A stretch of DNA of 64,000 nucleotides from Pterois miles (GCA_947000775.1 CAMQGK010000637.1:16126501-16190500), one strand, 5' to 3'. Numbered from the stretch's first letter, positions 23,721 through 37,007 are shown. The notes: a model not told the origin generated them from the sequence alone. Made by a program: numbers and translations.

Positions 23721-23941
23721 TCCTAAAATCCACCCAGTTCAGTAAAAACTACCCCAAATCATAACCTTGCCAGAAACTTGTTTAAATGTGCAATAGAAAA
23801 CACACCATGAGTATACAAAGCTTCATATCTGCATCAAATAATGAAAAATAAAATGTTCATTATCAACCACATGAGTTGTATTTGATAACAGATTAAACCT
23901 CCATTGCACAAAACAAGACTAATAGCCTATAGCATTAAATA

Positions 23942-24211
23942 TCAGGACTTTCTACAACATCTGGTGTTACTAATAAGAAATTAGGTCTTTGATCAGGCGA
24001 CAGCCAGGCATTTCCCATAATGCCCTGGGTCTTGCAGTCGGTGGAGAGCAACTGTGGCGCCTCGCTCTAAAAATTGCAGCCGCCTTGGTCTTGTGAAGTT
24101 ATCGTTGCCCACGTGACTGTGACGTGAGAGCAACTCAGGATTGAGTGGGACACAAATCTGACGCATTGTGCGGCGATCCTCTGTGATCGATTCTGTGCAG
24201 GCCTATTGTGA
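23942..24211 (+). repeat. Dispersed repeat family D, copy 1
   Basis: Matches 62,219-62,484 in the same orientation: ctttgatcaggcg, tttcccataatgc, ggtggagagcaactg, and tgattctgtgcaggcct-like ends. No coding capacity. Confidence 0.7.
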
Positions 24212-25152
24212 ATGTCAGTGATGATGATGTCAATGTAAGTAGGTCTTTTCTTATCCCTAATGATGACTGAATTCAACTCATGTCAATTAAATACTTCTCA
24301 AATGAAATTAGTTAATAATGTGGTACGAGTGGACAAAACAAAGTTTTCTGTGTTTTTGACCATAAAATAAACAATGTTATTATTATTATTCATCTACCAG
24401 CCCAGTGCTAGTTATCCTAGCCCCTAATCAAAGGTAGCCCAAGGTGTAAACTAGCCCAACCTGGCAACACTGCAGCTCGGCGGCTCACGTCGTGCTCGGC
24501 TCCTGATTGGCTCGGACGTGTGTGTGGGTGGGACGTAGATACCGCCCACAGCTCCGCTGCAGGCCCTGACAACTACTGCGCAGACTCAGTCTACAATGAG
24601 GTCAACATCCCAAGATGGCGGCTCACATATCCGGAATAGTTTGGCTTCACTTCAGTAGGAGGAAGTGTAGACACGTCGTTCACCTACCCTGTATATTCCG
24701 CGCTGTTGTGCTCTTTAATATACGTCTGTGGGACGGATAGGCAGGCCTCCGACAGGAGAGCAGGCCGCCGTAGAAACATCACAGGGTAGAGACAGTGCTC
24801 ATGGCCACACCGGAGATGATCAACTCCTGGATAGAAACCCCCGCCAGACTCGTTTTCGCCAGTGCCAGCTAAATGCTCAGAGCTTGCTGGTAGCATCAAG
24901 GTTGGTTTGCACTCTCTCAGTCACTCAACCAAATACATTAAACCGAGGTCAACAGCCAGCAGCATCGACTACTGAGCTTCCCCATGGCAAGGTCCTGAGC
25001 ACAAACCTGGTGTTCAGTGTCACTGTTTAAACCATTTCTAAGTGATTAACATGCTAATTTGCACACAGATGTTTGTTGTTTTTTTTGTTACTCTGATTCT
25101 TTAGCACCTTTGTACAATTCTGTTTTTGAAAAGTGCCATATAAATATTATTA

Positions 25153-25184
<32 letters not shown>

Positions 25185-26889
25185 GTTTCATTTTTATGGT
25201 ATATTACCTTGTTATGAAAAATAAACAAATACTTGAGATAGTGACTGGTAACAGTCAGTTATTGATAATATATGAAGTGTAATTCAGACTGGGCATTATT
25301 TTGATATAATATTGATATTGTGACTATTGTGATTAAGACAAGATATTGTATAGTACTGGGTAATGATTTTTAATTTTTTGAATAGTTTAATAGTTTCATT
25401 ACAATAAATCAACTAGTCAACTAGTTATGTGACTATCCTCCTGTCTTTTATATATATGTATATATATATATTCCCTTGTTTTCACCATCACAGGTGCTGG
25501 AAGTAATGTTACTATGCTGCAGATTTAAAAAAAAAAAATAATCGACGAATTCCCATTGAATAGCATTTTTCCTTGGAATGCACATCCATAATATTAGATA
25601 TCGAAATATTGAGTAAGTGTTGTCTTTTCCTGGTTTTAAAGGCTGCGTTACAGTAAAGTGATGTCATTTTCTGAACTTGCCAGACTGTTCTAGCTGTTCT
25701 ATTATTTGCCTGTTAATCATTTTTTCCACATTACTGATGACTATTTATCAAAAACCTCATTGTTTAAAATAGGGTCAACCATACAATATTGTCATCAAGG
25801 TATTTGGTCAGAAATATTGTATTTGATTTTCTCCGTATTTCCCAGCCATAATGTTTTTATGTATTGACATAATGCGTGGTATATGCATTATTATGTTTAC
25901 GACCTCCCAGACATTCACAAGACCTTCACAAAGTCCCATCCTCCTGGCTGACAAACACAGAATGAAGCAATCACACTAATGAAGTCTTTCTCTCAAAAAC
26001 TATTTAAATTTGTAACAGTAATTCTGTTGGAACACTGCTTAAGTAAACACAGCAGGAGGTGCATAGCTTCTGCATAAATTCACACTGATTTGACAAATTG
26101 TAGTTGATGCACTGTTTTCTACACAGGGAATATAAACAGAGACTCATACGCAGTCACAACACAGAGCCGACGGAGGGATGAGACAGGCGGTGGAGAATGG
26201 AGGGATCTTCAAGTTAAACAACAGGATTTCACAGACACTCCTGGAGGCTTTGTTGCTGAGCAGAGCCCATAGGTCTCTTGATTGAACAGCTGCCGTATCA
26301 ACTCAGGGGCCACAGCGGTGGCAATTTGCAGCTCAGAGGTACCTCCGACGATAAATCTCCTGACACAGATAAAGAGGAAGACGCATGTAACAGACAAACA
26401 CAACTCTCTCACATCACGCTCACTACTTCAGTCCAGTATTGGATGAACTGGAACTTTACCTCGCACACATTTTTGACTACACACATAGCCTACATATTTT
26501 TGAAATACAAAAGTCCCTGAGCGATGAGCGCTTCTATTTCTATTTGATGTGAGATGACAGCAGGAAGCCCCTTTAGGGCCACGATACATGGACATCAATT
26601 TCAGGCACTGTGGATTTACATGGGCAGTACTTCCTGCAACATTCTGCATGGGACAAAGGCAAAATTACTAACATTGGGTTAAGAGGTACAGGGTGGAGGT
26701 GTGACTGAATTATTCACAATGTTTCATGATGACATTTAGTCCAAGAACATGTACTTGTAGGGCACCAACACTCGCAGTTCTGTGGTTCAGGTAAATTTGG
26801 TGAATATGTTGCAAAAAACAAAGCAAACTGCAATTAATTTGTTTTTCCTCATACCTGCCTTTTAGTTTCAGACCACTACACAAGACGCC
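24212..26889. other. Intergenic, repeat fragments
   Basis: GC-richer stretch at about 24,470-24,620, and a LINE-tail-like aagtgccatataaatatt followed by (ATT)n at 25,121-25,184. (TA)n lies near 25,450-25,471. The 100-codon frame at 24,728 resembles no known protein. Confidence 0.4.
25146..25184. repeat. (ATT)n microsatellite
   Basis: About twelve ATT units with one interruption, following a retroelement-like tail. Confidence 0.9.
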
Positions 26890-26892
26890 AAT

Positions 26893-27210
26893 CTACCAGT
26901 CTACAGTCTACCAGTCTACCAGTCGGTCATCCGGTAGTCGGTCAGTCAGGTGGTCTGTCAGTCAGTCAGTCGGTCTGCTAGTCGGCCCCTCAGTTTGTCA
27001 GTCTGTCAAGTCTGTCTGACAGTGATTCAGTCGGTTAGTCCGGTCAGTCCATCATTCGGTAGTCGGTCAGTCAGATGGTCCATCAGTTCATCAGTCTGTC
27101 AGACTGTCAATCCATCATCACCATCAGTCAGTCCGTCAGTATGTCAGTCCATCAATCCATCATCACCGTCGGTCAGTCTGTCAGTCCATCAATCTATCAG
27201 TCAGTTAATA
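26893..27210. repeat. Degenerate (CAGT)n minisatellite
   Basis: More than 300 bp built from cagt, cggt, catc and ctgt words, with longer duplicated blocks such as catcatcacc(a/g)tc(a/g)gtcagtc. Frames across it read SVSPSVCQS-like peptides, which are artefacts. Confidence 0.85.
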
Positions 27211-28714
27211 AACTGGTGATGGAGTCAGAGTTCTGTAACTATTCGCTAGTGTGGTCCCAGAAGTCTGAAAATATTCAGTTCTGAATCCTGATTTGTTTAC
27301 AGAATTAATGAAGTAAAAGAAAATGGAAATTTAGTCTATTATTAGTCTTTGCTTATCTCAGGTTTAAATAAAAACAGTTAAGAAAGTTATTCTTGTCTCG
27401 TTAGCTCCATTGAATAATTAATAGCTGTCTGACGCTTTTTATTAGTTCTAACCTCTGCCCAAAACAGTCCACAGAGAATAACCAATTATAGGGATTTTAT
27501 TTTCACACCACACTAGTATGACCTGGCTTGTCAATTTTCCCACAGCCTCTGGATGTATGTACACACACTGCTGCGAGCCAATCGATACCCATCCTCACCC
27601 GTGTAATACTGTATCCGCATCTTGAACTGTGATCATAGCACATTTACAAAACTTTTATTTGAAAGACTGATAAAACACCCCTCTCAGCAACAGCTTATTG
27701 CTTTCTATTTCTGCATCGCTCTCACCTTTTCTAATTGCTTTCACATTTTTTTCACACCCTCAGCCCCCTCCATTAGCTCTCTCTTTCCCATCTCTCTCCC
27801 ATTCTCCTTTGTCTCTCACCTGCACCAAGCTCCTTTTTTCATCCTCCTGGTTTTCTAATCTTCTTCTCTCTCATACATTTCCTTCTCCTTTCCACATTCA
27901 ACCATCCATTACTTGCTCCCGTTCCCCTCTGTCTTCATCTGACATCTGTCCTTTAAACTGCCCAATCGCCATCCTCCCCTCCCCCTCTAACGTTGTGAGA
28001 AATACCAATAAGGACTGCTGCTGTTTGGTGCTACATGCACCACTCCGTCATACACTCCTTCAACCTGCAAGAGTGCAGCAGCACAACTGAGCTGGCCTGC
28101 ACCGCTCAGAGAATCACAGACTTCTAGCTGACCCCGGCCTACGCACACAGCACAGCGTGGGTGTGTGTAGGTGACATTTTGGAAATGAACTAAAACTGTA
28201 AGTCAAATTTTGGCACATAACTGCTTGCCAATGGGAGCCAGAAAAAAAGCCCTCTGTTGCTGGAAACAATAGTTTGGATAGTGAGTGCTATGTGGGCGAT
28301 TTTTATCAGTAATATGTTGTTAATGAAATAAAATCGGGCTGATAGTTAGACACCGCTCAGTATGTGCTTGTATTGTCCAGTGACAATCCAGCACGGCTGA
28401 CAAATTACAGCTGATGAGGCACAATCTCCAGCCAATCTAAATGAATGCGTAAGAGCCAATAACTCAAAAACCCTTTGTTTTAATTTTGATTACATTCTTT
28501 TCAATACTGATTACAGCTGATTTAATGTTATTGTAGCATAGGAAAGATTTAACATTAGCACAAGTACTGGAGATAATCCATCATATTACATTACCCAGTT
28601 AGTGTGATGCACCTTCATGTTAGGCCATTTTGTACCCATTTCTTGATATCTTGCACACTTCGACACTCTTGACACTTTGTCAGACCCCTCGCTGTCAGTT
28701 TTTGGTCACAGTAA
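27211..28714. other. Intergenic, pyrimidine-rich stretch
   Basis: About 27,680-27,990 is C/T-rich on the + strand and creates a 130-codon Ser/Leu-rich frame with no family resemblance. No gene recognised. Confidence 0.4.
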
Positions 28715-29100
28715 ACACATGCTTAATGCTGCAGTGGGTAGAAGGAAAACAATGCAGAGCCAAGCTGGAGTCTGCCATCCAGCTGCCGTCTATAAGCCGG
28801 TTAGCAGTCACTCGCAAACTCCAGTCAAAGTAGGCAGCGCTGATCAAATGTGAATCAATATTCTGTTATTGTAATGACTACTTCTCTCCTCAGATGTTTT
28901 CAGTGATCTTGTAGTTACTGTGCAAATGAGAAAGTTTGTGACCCGAGATCAGTAGAGGAAATATCAAGCCCCGCCCACAAGCTGGAGCACAGCCAATAGG
29001 AACGCTCTTTTTCTCTGAAATGACCTGTAATTGGCTAAAGTCCCCCACCATGGGCTAGATTTTTTAAAGCCTGAAAACAGGAGGAGGAGCAGAAGTCTAG
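28715..29100 (-). repeat. Dispersed repeat family B, copy 3 (inverted)
   Basis: Reverse complement of 13,157-13,715: gctgcagtgggtagaagg, tgtgaatcaatattctgtta, caaatgagaaagtttgtgac, ttttttaaagcctgaaaaca. It keeps both ends of the family. Confidence 0.72.
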
Positions 29101-29209
29101 TTTTCTCTCAGAGCACTGGAATTACAACATGCTGAAAGGTTATTATGGAATTTTTGCCCAATGATGCCAAAAACAGTCTACCTACTAAAGCTTTAAACAA
29201 CAGCACTTG

Positions 29210-29340
29210 CTTAGGTTTAGGCCTTAAAACTATTTAATTAGGTTTAGGGAAAAAAGCCACATGGTTGGGCTTAAAAATACTACATTTGTAAAGTGAAAAT
29301 GTGGCTGGATTTTGTGAACATGGGACACAATTGAACAGCT
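29210..29340 (+). repeat. Possible partial copy of dispersed repeat family E
   Basis: Shares gtttaggcctta / aggtttaggg-type words and the gaacatgggaca ending with 32,500-32,710. Weak similarity. Confidence 0.3.
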
Positions 29341-31297
29341 AATTAATGTTAATGTTAATGGAAAACCCAGTACATCTCATACAGGCGCTAAAGGGTGCCT
29401 TGTGTGGCAGTGGTGAACCCCGATAGCTGTGACAAAGTGTATTCAGTGCTCTGGGAATGAGAACGGGCTGGGGTGTCAAGTGTTTGAGAAAGAGCAAATG
29501 CATAGGTCTGCTACTATAACTAGTCTGACACAGACAATTAGATTCGCAAAAACATATTCTCTGTTCTCTCGTCTGTCTATTGCTATTGCTTTAAGATGTT
29601 TTATAATCCAGTAGTGTGCTGTAATTTCCTCTCAGGTCCTCATGTCAGTCCACCCATTTAATCATTTCTCACACACACACCCATCCCATGGCTGCTTTCT
29701 TATATTCTCTGGTAGTCTTCCATGTCTCCTGAAGACGCTGCTTGCTTTAATATATTCTCATACACATGCCTACAGGCACATGCAAAAACATGCAAACTCT
29801 GGTTTGTGTTTATGTGTCCTTGCTTTTGTCTTTCACTGGCCCTTGTTTTAATATCTGTTTGTGTGTCCTTTGTTTTCTTTGAAGCAAAGTTCTGTGTGAC
29901 AAAGCACTATGTGACAAGTGCTTTATAAATAAATCTCACTTGATTTGACTGCGTAGCAAATAATATGATGGGAGGGATAAAAATACTTGTTTAAGCACCA
30001 GTGAACTGTGGTCAGGGAAAAGGGCAGGAGGGAGGAGAGAGGCTCTTAGACAGCATTATACAGGTTGACTGAAAATTTAATTGGTGCACTCCAATGACTT
30101 AAATGAGAGCCCATGTCAGGAATGTATGCAGGAAAGTCCAGAGCACTTGTTTTTATTTGTTGTCAGAATAAGAGAAGATTGAATGAAGATGTGTAAAATG
30201 TGTTCATCTATATGTGCATTTGCATTTTTGTGCACAGTAGACTAATAAGAAAAGCTTTTCTCAGTGACTGTGAGCTTTGATAACAGTAATAAGGCCAATA
30301 CGTTACAAACAGGTTTAAAATGTGGTTGAAGAACAGCATTTTATGAGATCTGCAACAGGTTCAAGTAATCAAATTACAGGAGAAAAGGCATTTTAGCCAT
30401 TTATTTTTCATTGTTCTACAGACGCAGTATAACATAATTTCTGATATTTTCCGCTTTTCCCTGTTGCACAGATTTGATGAGGTTCTGCTGGGATTACAAC
30501 ACTACAAACATACACTTGTAGTTAAGATTTTGCTCTATGGATTTTAAAATAACTTGAATCAAATACCAGTCATGGTGTCATTATTAATGTCTCAGTAGAA
30601 AATGCCCATATTGTTGCAAAAATCACTGAATATTATGACTCTAGATACAACTGTTCAAAGTACCAATGAAATGAGGTAGTACATGTATGTGACTTAATGT
30701 AAAGAAATTGTCCTTGCTAGTGTGTCTAAAATATGTCAAGTCAGTTTTTATTTGTACAGCCCAAAATCACAAATCACAAATTATGCCTCAGGGGGTTTTA
30801 CAGTCTGTACAGGCTAAATTTTGTTCTGATTTTGTTTACAGTTACTTAGTAATCGTACAGTATGTTACCTACGCCAAAACTCCCCTTGGACAGACGAAAT
30901 TTGTTATGGAGGCTAAGTCTCCTGGAGGACGGAGGTCCAGGTCTGTTGTGTGGACTGAGGCACCACCAGCCGAAGAGGCTGAGAGAGGTCACAGTACGGC
31001 TGATGGACAGAGAAGCCTGAGTAAAATGCGTTATGTTATCTAATATATGAGAGTTACACAGAGCAGGGAACGAGTTAAGGATAGGTAGTGTGTGTTGAAG
31101 AGACAGAAAAAGTGTTTAAGACATCAATGAATATTTTAAGAGCGAGTGGGAGCAGTGGGAGTAATGGGCGAACAGAAAGAGAGTTGGGCTGCTGAGAGAC
31201 GGAGAGATAATTTAATAGGCGAGCAAAGCAAAATGTGTTGGAGGAGAGACAGGAAAGCTGGAGGGATGGGAGATGAATGAATGGTGGACTAATCTGG

Positions 31298-31302
<5 letters not shown>
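29341..31302. other. Intergenic, retroelement tails
   Basis: A tail-like caagtgctttataaataaat lies at 29,917-29,937. At 30,735-30,812 a dispersed fish repeat occurs (ttatttgtacagcccaaaa, tgcctcagggggttttacag). No gene recognised. Confidence 0.45.
30735..30812 (+). repeat. Fragment of a common fish dispersed repeat
   Basis: tttttatttgtacagcccaa followed by cctcagggggttttacagtc is a combination I recognise from many teleost genomes, probably a retroelement 3' part. Confidence 0.5.
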
Positions 31303-31383
<81 letters not shown>

Positions 31384-31435
31384 GTGTGTGTGTGTGTAGG
31401 TGTGGGTGTGTGTGTGTGTGTGGGGGGGGGGGGGG
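31303..31435. repeat. Long (TG)n followed by (G)n
   Basis: About 118 bp of nearly perfect TG ending in a run of about 14 G. The longest TG tract between the two genes. Confidence 0.95.
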
Positions 31436-32499
31436 TTCGCGGATGAAATTAAATGGTTTAGAAAGGTCAGGACACTTGTAGAAAACAGGAGCCTCAAACA
31501 AGTTTTAGACTGATGAGGTCTGGAGAGGTAAATAGTAAAAGGTAAAGAGAAAACTAGGACAGAAAATAAATAAGCAATATCATTAAAAATTGCTTGCACA
31601 GATGAGCTCAGCCTCCAAACACAATGAGGCAATGGTGAGGCTGACCAGGGGCCACCTCTCCAGTGTGTGCAGGTCAAGGGTTTTTGCCCTAGAGAGAGCA
31701 GCACTTGATTTGAGCAGTGTGGCATTTGGACCCACCGAAGAGGCACTTGAGGGCACTTAAGATGATCAAAGAGGTCCTCTGGGTGACTGGGGAGGGGGTT
31801 ACTTGTAGGGTGACTTGACTGACCAGAGGGGCTTTTAGGAGCACTTGAGCTGACCAGAGGAGCACTTGGGTCACTTAGTTGTCCCTCTGGTGTGAAATTA
31901 GGGCACAAAGTGCAGAAGACAGAAACAGTTAGAGAGATATTTAATCTGCTCAATTTAAGCTCAAGTCCAGGCACTAAAAGTCAGTAAGAACACAAAAAAT
32001 GCTCCGTCTGGTATCCGCTTTGGTTGCAACTCATTTCAAAGTTCCTTTGGTAGCATCAAGGCGTTATATTCAGACAAAAATGAAGCTTGGAAATGTCTCA
32101 ATAAAGCACAAATGTAGCAAAAATGCCTTGTTCATGCCACAGGCTATGATGACATTGAGGACCTGTATCTCTGCAATATTTTTTTTCCTGTTTAATAGAA
32201 ATTTCCTTCTTTCAATTAGTGGTTGTATTTTCTTCATAGGGGTGCAATGGATTGCAAAACTCAAGGTCTGGATTGTATCACAGTTTTGAGTGATCGGATC
32301 AGCAGACTAAAAAGGGAGCAAATAAAACTTTCCGAGATGCCTTGATGGGGCTTTTTTGCCACAGATACAGATTGATGATTGCTGATGGACCGTATCATTT
32401 TTCCATTATCAGGTTCATTAAATAGGATTTATCAGTCGCTATTAACACCATAGATGTGAGTTTTTAGTGGCATAATATGCCTACAGCAACACATTCTAA
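31436..32499. other. Intergenic, short degenerate repeats
   Basis: Between about 31,735 and 31,880 there are repeats of the gagcacttg and tgaccagagg type. The minus-strand open frame over them (31,075-31,974) runs through the TG tract and resembles no protein family. Confidence 0.45.
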
Positions 32500-32710
32500 C
32501 ATGTTGTGAAAAAGTCACATTATGAACACAAACAGAAAGGCTTATTTAGGTTTAGGCAACAAAAATACAATTTCTGTAGGTTTAGCCAGTTTTGGGTTAA
32601 AATAACTATGAACACAAAGACAACTACACATTGTTGGTTTCACATGGGATGCAAACTCCAATCTCCTGGGTGAAAGCCCTGTGTTTTGTGGCTGTCATAT
32701 CCTTCAATAC
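32500..32710 (+). repeat. Dispersed repeat family E, copy 2
   Basis: Reverse complement of 16,790-17,000: taggtttaggcaac, ggtttcacatggga, ctcctgggtgaaagc. Confidence 0.55.
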
Positions 32711-33559
32711 ATTCTTTTAGCGATCTACTCCGTGAATAGAAGATAAAACCTACTAGTAGGTGTACTAGTCCCTTATTGACCCACATCTATGGGTCTTATA
32801 GCGATTGATAATGCCTGTTTAATAGCCTGACAACAGCCATTTTTGTTGTTTTTAAATTAAAATGTTTTTAAATTTATGAATGGATCACGAATCAACTATG
32901 GCCTGTTACACCACTATTAGAATCCATCTGGCTACCTCATCTGCTCCGTTGCTATGCTGATGATTGCCCACTGTTTCTTTGAAATGCACATCATGCTTTA
33001 TCTGAGTAATTTAAGACCGACAGATACTGGCAGTGATTTAAATCCAGAGATTAAATTGGATTGAAGCTTGTCAGAGATGAGCTGAGCTCCACTTATCTCC
33101 ATCCAAATGACTTCCTGCTGCAGCTCAGTTCCAGCTTCTGGTTGTAATGACACAATGACTCAAACTGGAAAGATAGAAAATGTAGTGATGCACTCCATAG
33201 GAGGGTAGTGTCCATGTGAATCCACAACATACGTTTCGTGTATTGCTATAATTACATAAGTCCTATTCAGTTAACATGCCAGTTAGTGGTATTTTTTACC
33301 TCCTAAAGAACTGCTGGTCTTATCTGGCTCCTTGAATCGCTCAAAAATTAAACTATTCTGAGCATAAACAGGTGTTTGGCTTTCACTCAGGTGTGTAACA
33401 TAAAAACCTGGACCCTGTTGCATCTGCAGTCTCAGTGAGCAATAATAATAGTTGTTTATTTTTTTATATTAAAAATGTAACATCTTAAAATTGCAAATTA
33501 ATCTTTAATTCTTTTTGCATGATTGTTGCCACTGTTTGCACACTAGAACACAGCTTTCA
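32711..33559. other. Intergenic, no gene recognised
   Basis: Nothing convincing on either strand. Confidence 0.4.
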
Positions 33560-33880
33560 CAGGCTGCACGTGAACACAGAGAGGGTTGCAGGTTCAAACC
33601 CAGCTTGGTGACCCTTCTGTGTGGATTTTTGTTTTCCCTGTGTCAATTTGGGTTTTCCCCAGGTTCTCCAGCTTCATCCCACACAGTCCAAAGATATGCA
33701 GGTTAGGTTATTTGATTTGCAGGTGTGAATGTGAGCGTGAATGGTTGTCTGTCTCTATGTGTCAGCCCTGTGATGGACTGGCGACCTGTCCAGGGTGAAC
33801 CCCGCCTTTGCCCAGCTGGGATCAGCGACCCCCCCCCAGCGACCCTGAATGGGATAAGTGGTTGCAGATATGATGCATGG
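33560..33880 (+). mobile_element. LINE/SINE 3' region (L2-mobilised type), copy 1
   Basis: Contains a B-box-like ggttcaaacccagc near 33,591, then tgtgatggactggcgacctg and tccagggtgaaccccgcct, and ends gggataagtggttgcag. The last words are diagnostic of a very common fish retroelement tail also present at 61,970-62,205. Confidence 0.75.
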
Positions 33881-34764
33881 ATACAGCTTTCAGCTCATCA
33901 TTAGTGCCAGTGTGTTGCTGCATCATAGTGCATTTCAGTCTTTCACTGCTTACGTCTCCTACTAAGAATAATAATGTGCAGTTCGAGGTTCTTAACATGC
34001 ATCATGCGTGATTGGCATTGCTCAACTAATTGTCCGACATGGCACATTTTGTTATCTTGTTGAAGGCGCCATTAAATGGGGAGTACCACCCATGCTTGTA
34101 GAAGAATGCGTGTTCAGGTTCTTTATCCTGTTTGCTACCAATCTACTGAATGCCACAGAGATCCATTGTTATGTTTCATGTATCTGGTTTAATTAGAGAG
34201 AAAAAAAAACTGAATAAATGAGCAGTGGACCATAACTAATGCAGATCCTTTCATACAGGTGTACTGTATGATACAATTAAGCATTTAACCTTCTGTCATA
34301 CTCTGTGACATGTATGAAATACTATGCAGGCTCAGTTGACAAAAGGAAAATCTTGTTTGTTATTGCTTCATGGACGGCAGATGCTTCAGTCATAAAGACC
34401 GCTCCAGTAGGAACAATACAATGGAGAAGACATTAGAAAATAAACTTTGGTTGAAAGCACTGAATCACTGACCCTGATGCTTGTGCATTAGTGTGGCATG
34501 TAAGAAAAAACAAGATAATTCTTGCTTATGTGACTGAGAATGTTAATGGAGGACGTGATCAGTTTGTGTCAGCAACAACAGCCTGTTGACAAATAGACTG
34601 TTACAGCAGGGTCGCAGTGCATGAATCCATCATGACACAAGTCCTCCAAATGAAATGAAAAGGCATGTTGGTCCATGCACACCAGAAAGACATAATCTGA
34701 AGGCCACCCTAGTTTTCCGACATGCTTGTGAAACTGCAGTAACGTATGCTGTAGAGTGCAAAAA
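33881..34764. other. Intergenic, no gene recognised
   Basis: Anonymous sequence. Family C similarity may begin a little earlier than the boundary set at 34,765. Confidence 0.35.
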
Positions 34765-34987
34765 TGTGTTACTGCCAGCCGCTGTCTGACTTCCGTTGCT
34801 CCTGAAAGTGTTATTATGGCAAGGACGACCTCTGAGCGAGGTGAACAGCGTTACCAAGGTTTTGCACTCAGCGGCTCACGTTACTGCAGTCTTGGAAAGG
34901 AAGAAGTCAGCTGACGGGTCCACAGTAAGTTGCAATCTGCAACCACACCACTAGATGCCACCAAATCCTACACACTGTACCTTTAAG
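34765..34987 (+). repeat. Dispersed repeat family C, copy 1
   Basis: Contains actgccagccgctgtctgac, gagcgaggtgaacagcgtt and the terminal ctagatgccaccaaatccta / cactgtacctttaa. Same-strand copies lie at 52,868-53,093 and 56,305-56,493. Confidence 0.75.
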
Positions 34988-36167
34988 GTGTGTGATAATT
35001 AGGTTAATTAGTATGAATAGGGCACATACTGCATTTTCTTTTTGCAAATGTATGAAATTGCATGTTATTGACACTGTATGTTTGCTGTCTCATGATTTTG
35101 CCTATTTTATACTTTCCTCAGTGATGTCAAACATGGGGGACACTATGCCCCTTGAAGTCCCAACGTCCACATACGAGGGCTCGCCGTCCTAACAGATCCA
35201 GGTCCCAGTTCAAATCTGGCAGCTTGGGTCCAGGTTCACATGCTGTCAGCTGCTCACCTTAGTAATCACTGCAATGGGAAATAAACCGTCTGTTACCTGA
35301 GGTAAAGTATTGTTTTGTTGCTAGTACCTTCTTATTGCCCCTGAATCAATTTCAAATGAAGCTCAGAGATCTGATTTGGTCCTTTATCTAGATTATAGAG
35401 TTTTGGTATCCAACCTCTCCCAAATCATCATGTTTACTTCAGCTGAATAATATTTCCAAATAAATCCATGACAGAGAATCTTTCTGAGTGGATTGTCTCA
35501 AATCCTGTGACGCTTTGTTTACCCTTCTCAACTGAGAAAATGGCTATGCCTCAAGATAGTGCAAATTGCTTATTTTTACGGCCTCGCATTCATGGCTTTA
35601 GAGTTATTCCTAGGATGTTATTGATAACTTCTCTGGGCTGTACGGTGCTAACCTCGAGCTACAACCCTAACCTTTTAATCCGATATGAGCCTGCGGAGCA
35701 CAGTATCAGATACTTGTACAGTTTTTTTGGCAGTCTCGGTTAAAAAGAATAAGTGAAAGGCCCTGTGGCTTTGCAAAGCTTAGACTATAAGTCAATGTCA
35801 TCCTTCTGAATCACTCCTCAAACCCCATCTGCACAAATAAAGCCTTTCTGCAAATTGACCTTTTTATTTTGCCTTATTAAAAAAAAAAAAGATGCTCAGA
35901 CAACCTGCTTTATACGAGGGGAAAGGACACGGGGGGAGATGAGGAGACGTGAACGGAGGGCATCACAGGGGAATGAGCAAACAAGTGCACACCGGGCAGA
36001 CAGAGAGGCAGACGGGCAGACAAAGAGATGGATGGGTGGATGGAAGACTGTTGAGGAGAGGAATAGAAAGTTCTGAATGCTGCTGCGGCGGCGGCGGGCT
36101 GTGCTGACGTGAGGAGTGTTCCCAAACACAGTTAGTAGCGACTGCAGACCCACTGCATTACCATACT

Positions 36168-36168
<1 letters not shown>
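34988..36168. other. Intergenic, no gene recognised
   Basis: Only short frames; AT-rich until about 35,900, then GA-rich on the + strand. Confidence 0.35.

Positions 36169-36226
<58 letters not shown>
36169..36226. repeat. (CA)n microsatellite
   Basis: About 29 CA units. Confidence 0.95.
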
Positions 36227-36227
<1 letters not shown>

Positions 36228-36598
36228 CAAGTGCCTAAGGGAGAAAGCTGCTTGCAGGCAGAGCTGAATAGAGGCAGAATCTCCTGTTCTGGTCCTGAAG
36301 AGGTCACTGTGCACTCCAGCATCATTTGTGTTAAGATGTGTGTGTGTGTTTGCAGGTTTATGTGAGCATGCATTTTTGCCTGTGCATTTTTTTAAAGTGT
36401 AATTATACCTTCCACAGGTGTGTGTGGCCATATGTGTTTATGCAGCAGTGTGTAATGGTGTGCACTTCTCTGTGAGAGTGTGTTTCCCTGCACAGGTCTC
36501 CTCTTCCTCCATTCTCTCCAGTCTGCGCTTCCTCACCGACCTATAGGTGCGTATCATTGGATCGGTAGCTGCTGCCTGCCACACTGTCCAATCGCATC

Positions 36599-36601
<3 letters not shown>

Positions 36602-36630
<29 letters not shown>
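36602..36630. repeat. (GA)n microsatellite
   Basis: About 14 GA units within a purine-rich stretch upstream of the probable neuroligin leader exon. Confidence 0.95.
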
Positions 36631-36636
<6 letters not shown>

Positions 36637-36699
36637 GGAGAGAGATGGGGGAGGGAGGAGAAAGAAAGGAAGAGAGGGAGATTGATCATTTGAACGTCC

Positions 36700-37007
36700 T
36701 GGGCCTTGCAATCTTTTGAGAAACACTTTCATTTCTACATTTCTATTTTTTTTAAAATCCCATCTTTTTGTGGACTGAAGGCTTTTTTCCCTTGTTTCTT
36801 TTTGGGGGGTTATACCCACCCAGGAGACGTGCCATCGCCACTACCACCACCTCCAGCAGCAGCAGCAGCAGCAGCAGAGGGAATATCTCCCAATATCCCA
36901 TCCCGGGCACGTCGGATAAACTGCAGCAGCGAAAACACGAGGCGAACATTGCGGTGGAGGGAACGGGAACATGCTCCGTGGGATTTCACACCTCTCACCC
37001 CGGCTGG
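36700..37007 (+). other. Candidate non-coding first exon of the neuroligin gene
   Basis: GC-richer sequence with an (AGC)n run at 36,853-36,878, ending at a strong donor ctgg|gtacgt (37,008). The nearest good acceptor on the same strand is at 38,335, before the start-codon exon. Neuroligin genes have untranslated leader exons, so this position fits. The 5' boundary is unknown and no core promoter element was identified. Confidence 0.4.

Noticed and set aside
27698..28090. 130-codon Ser/Leu-rich frame
   Set aside because: Product of a pyrimidine-rich stretch with no domain or splice context.
30891..31043. RS-like frame (GRRSRS) that might be a SON-derived fragment
   Set aside because: Similarity covers only a few residues of biased composition.
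31075..31974. 299-codon minus-strand frame
   Set aside because: Runs through the long TG tract, giving poly Thr-His, with no family resemblance, start context or splice support.
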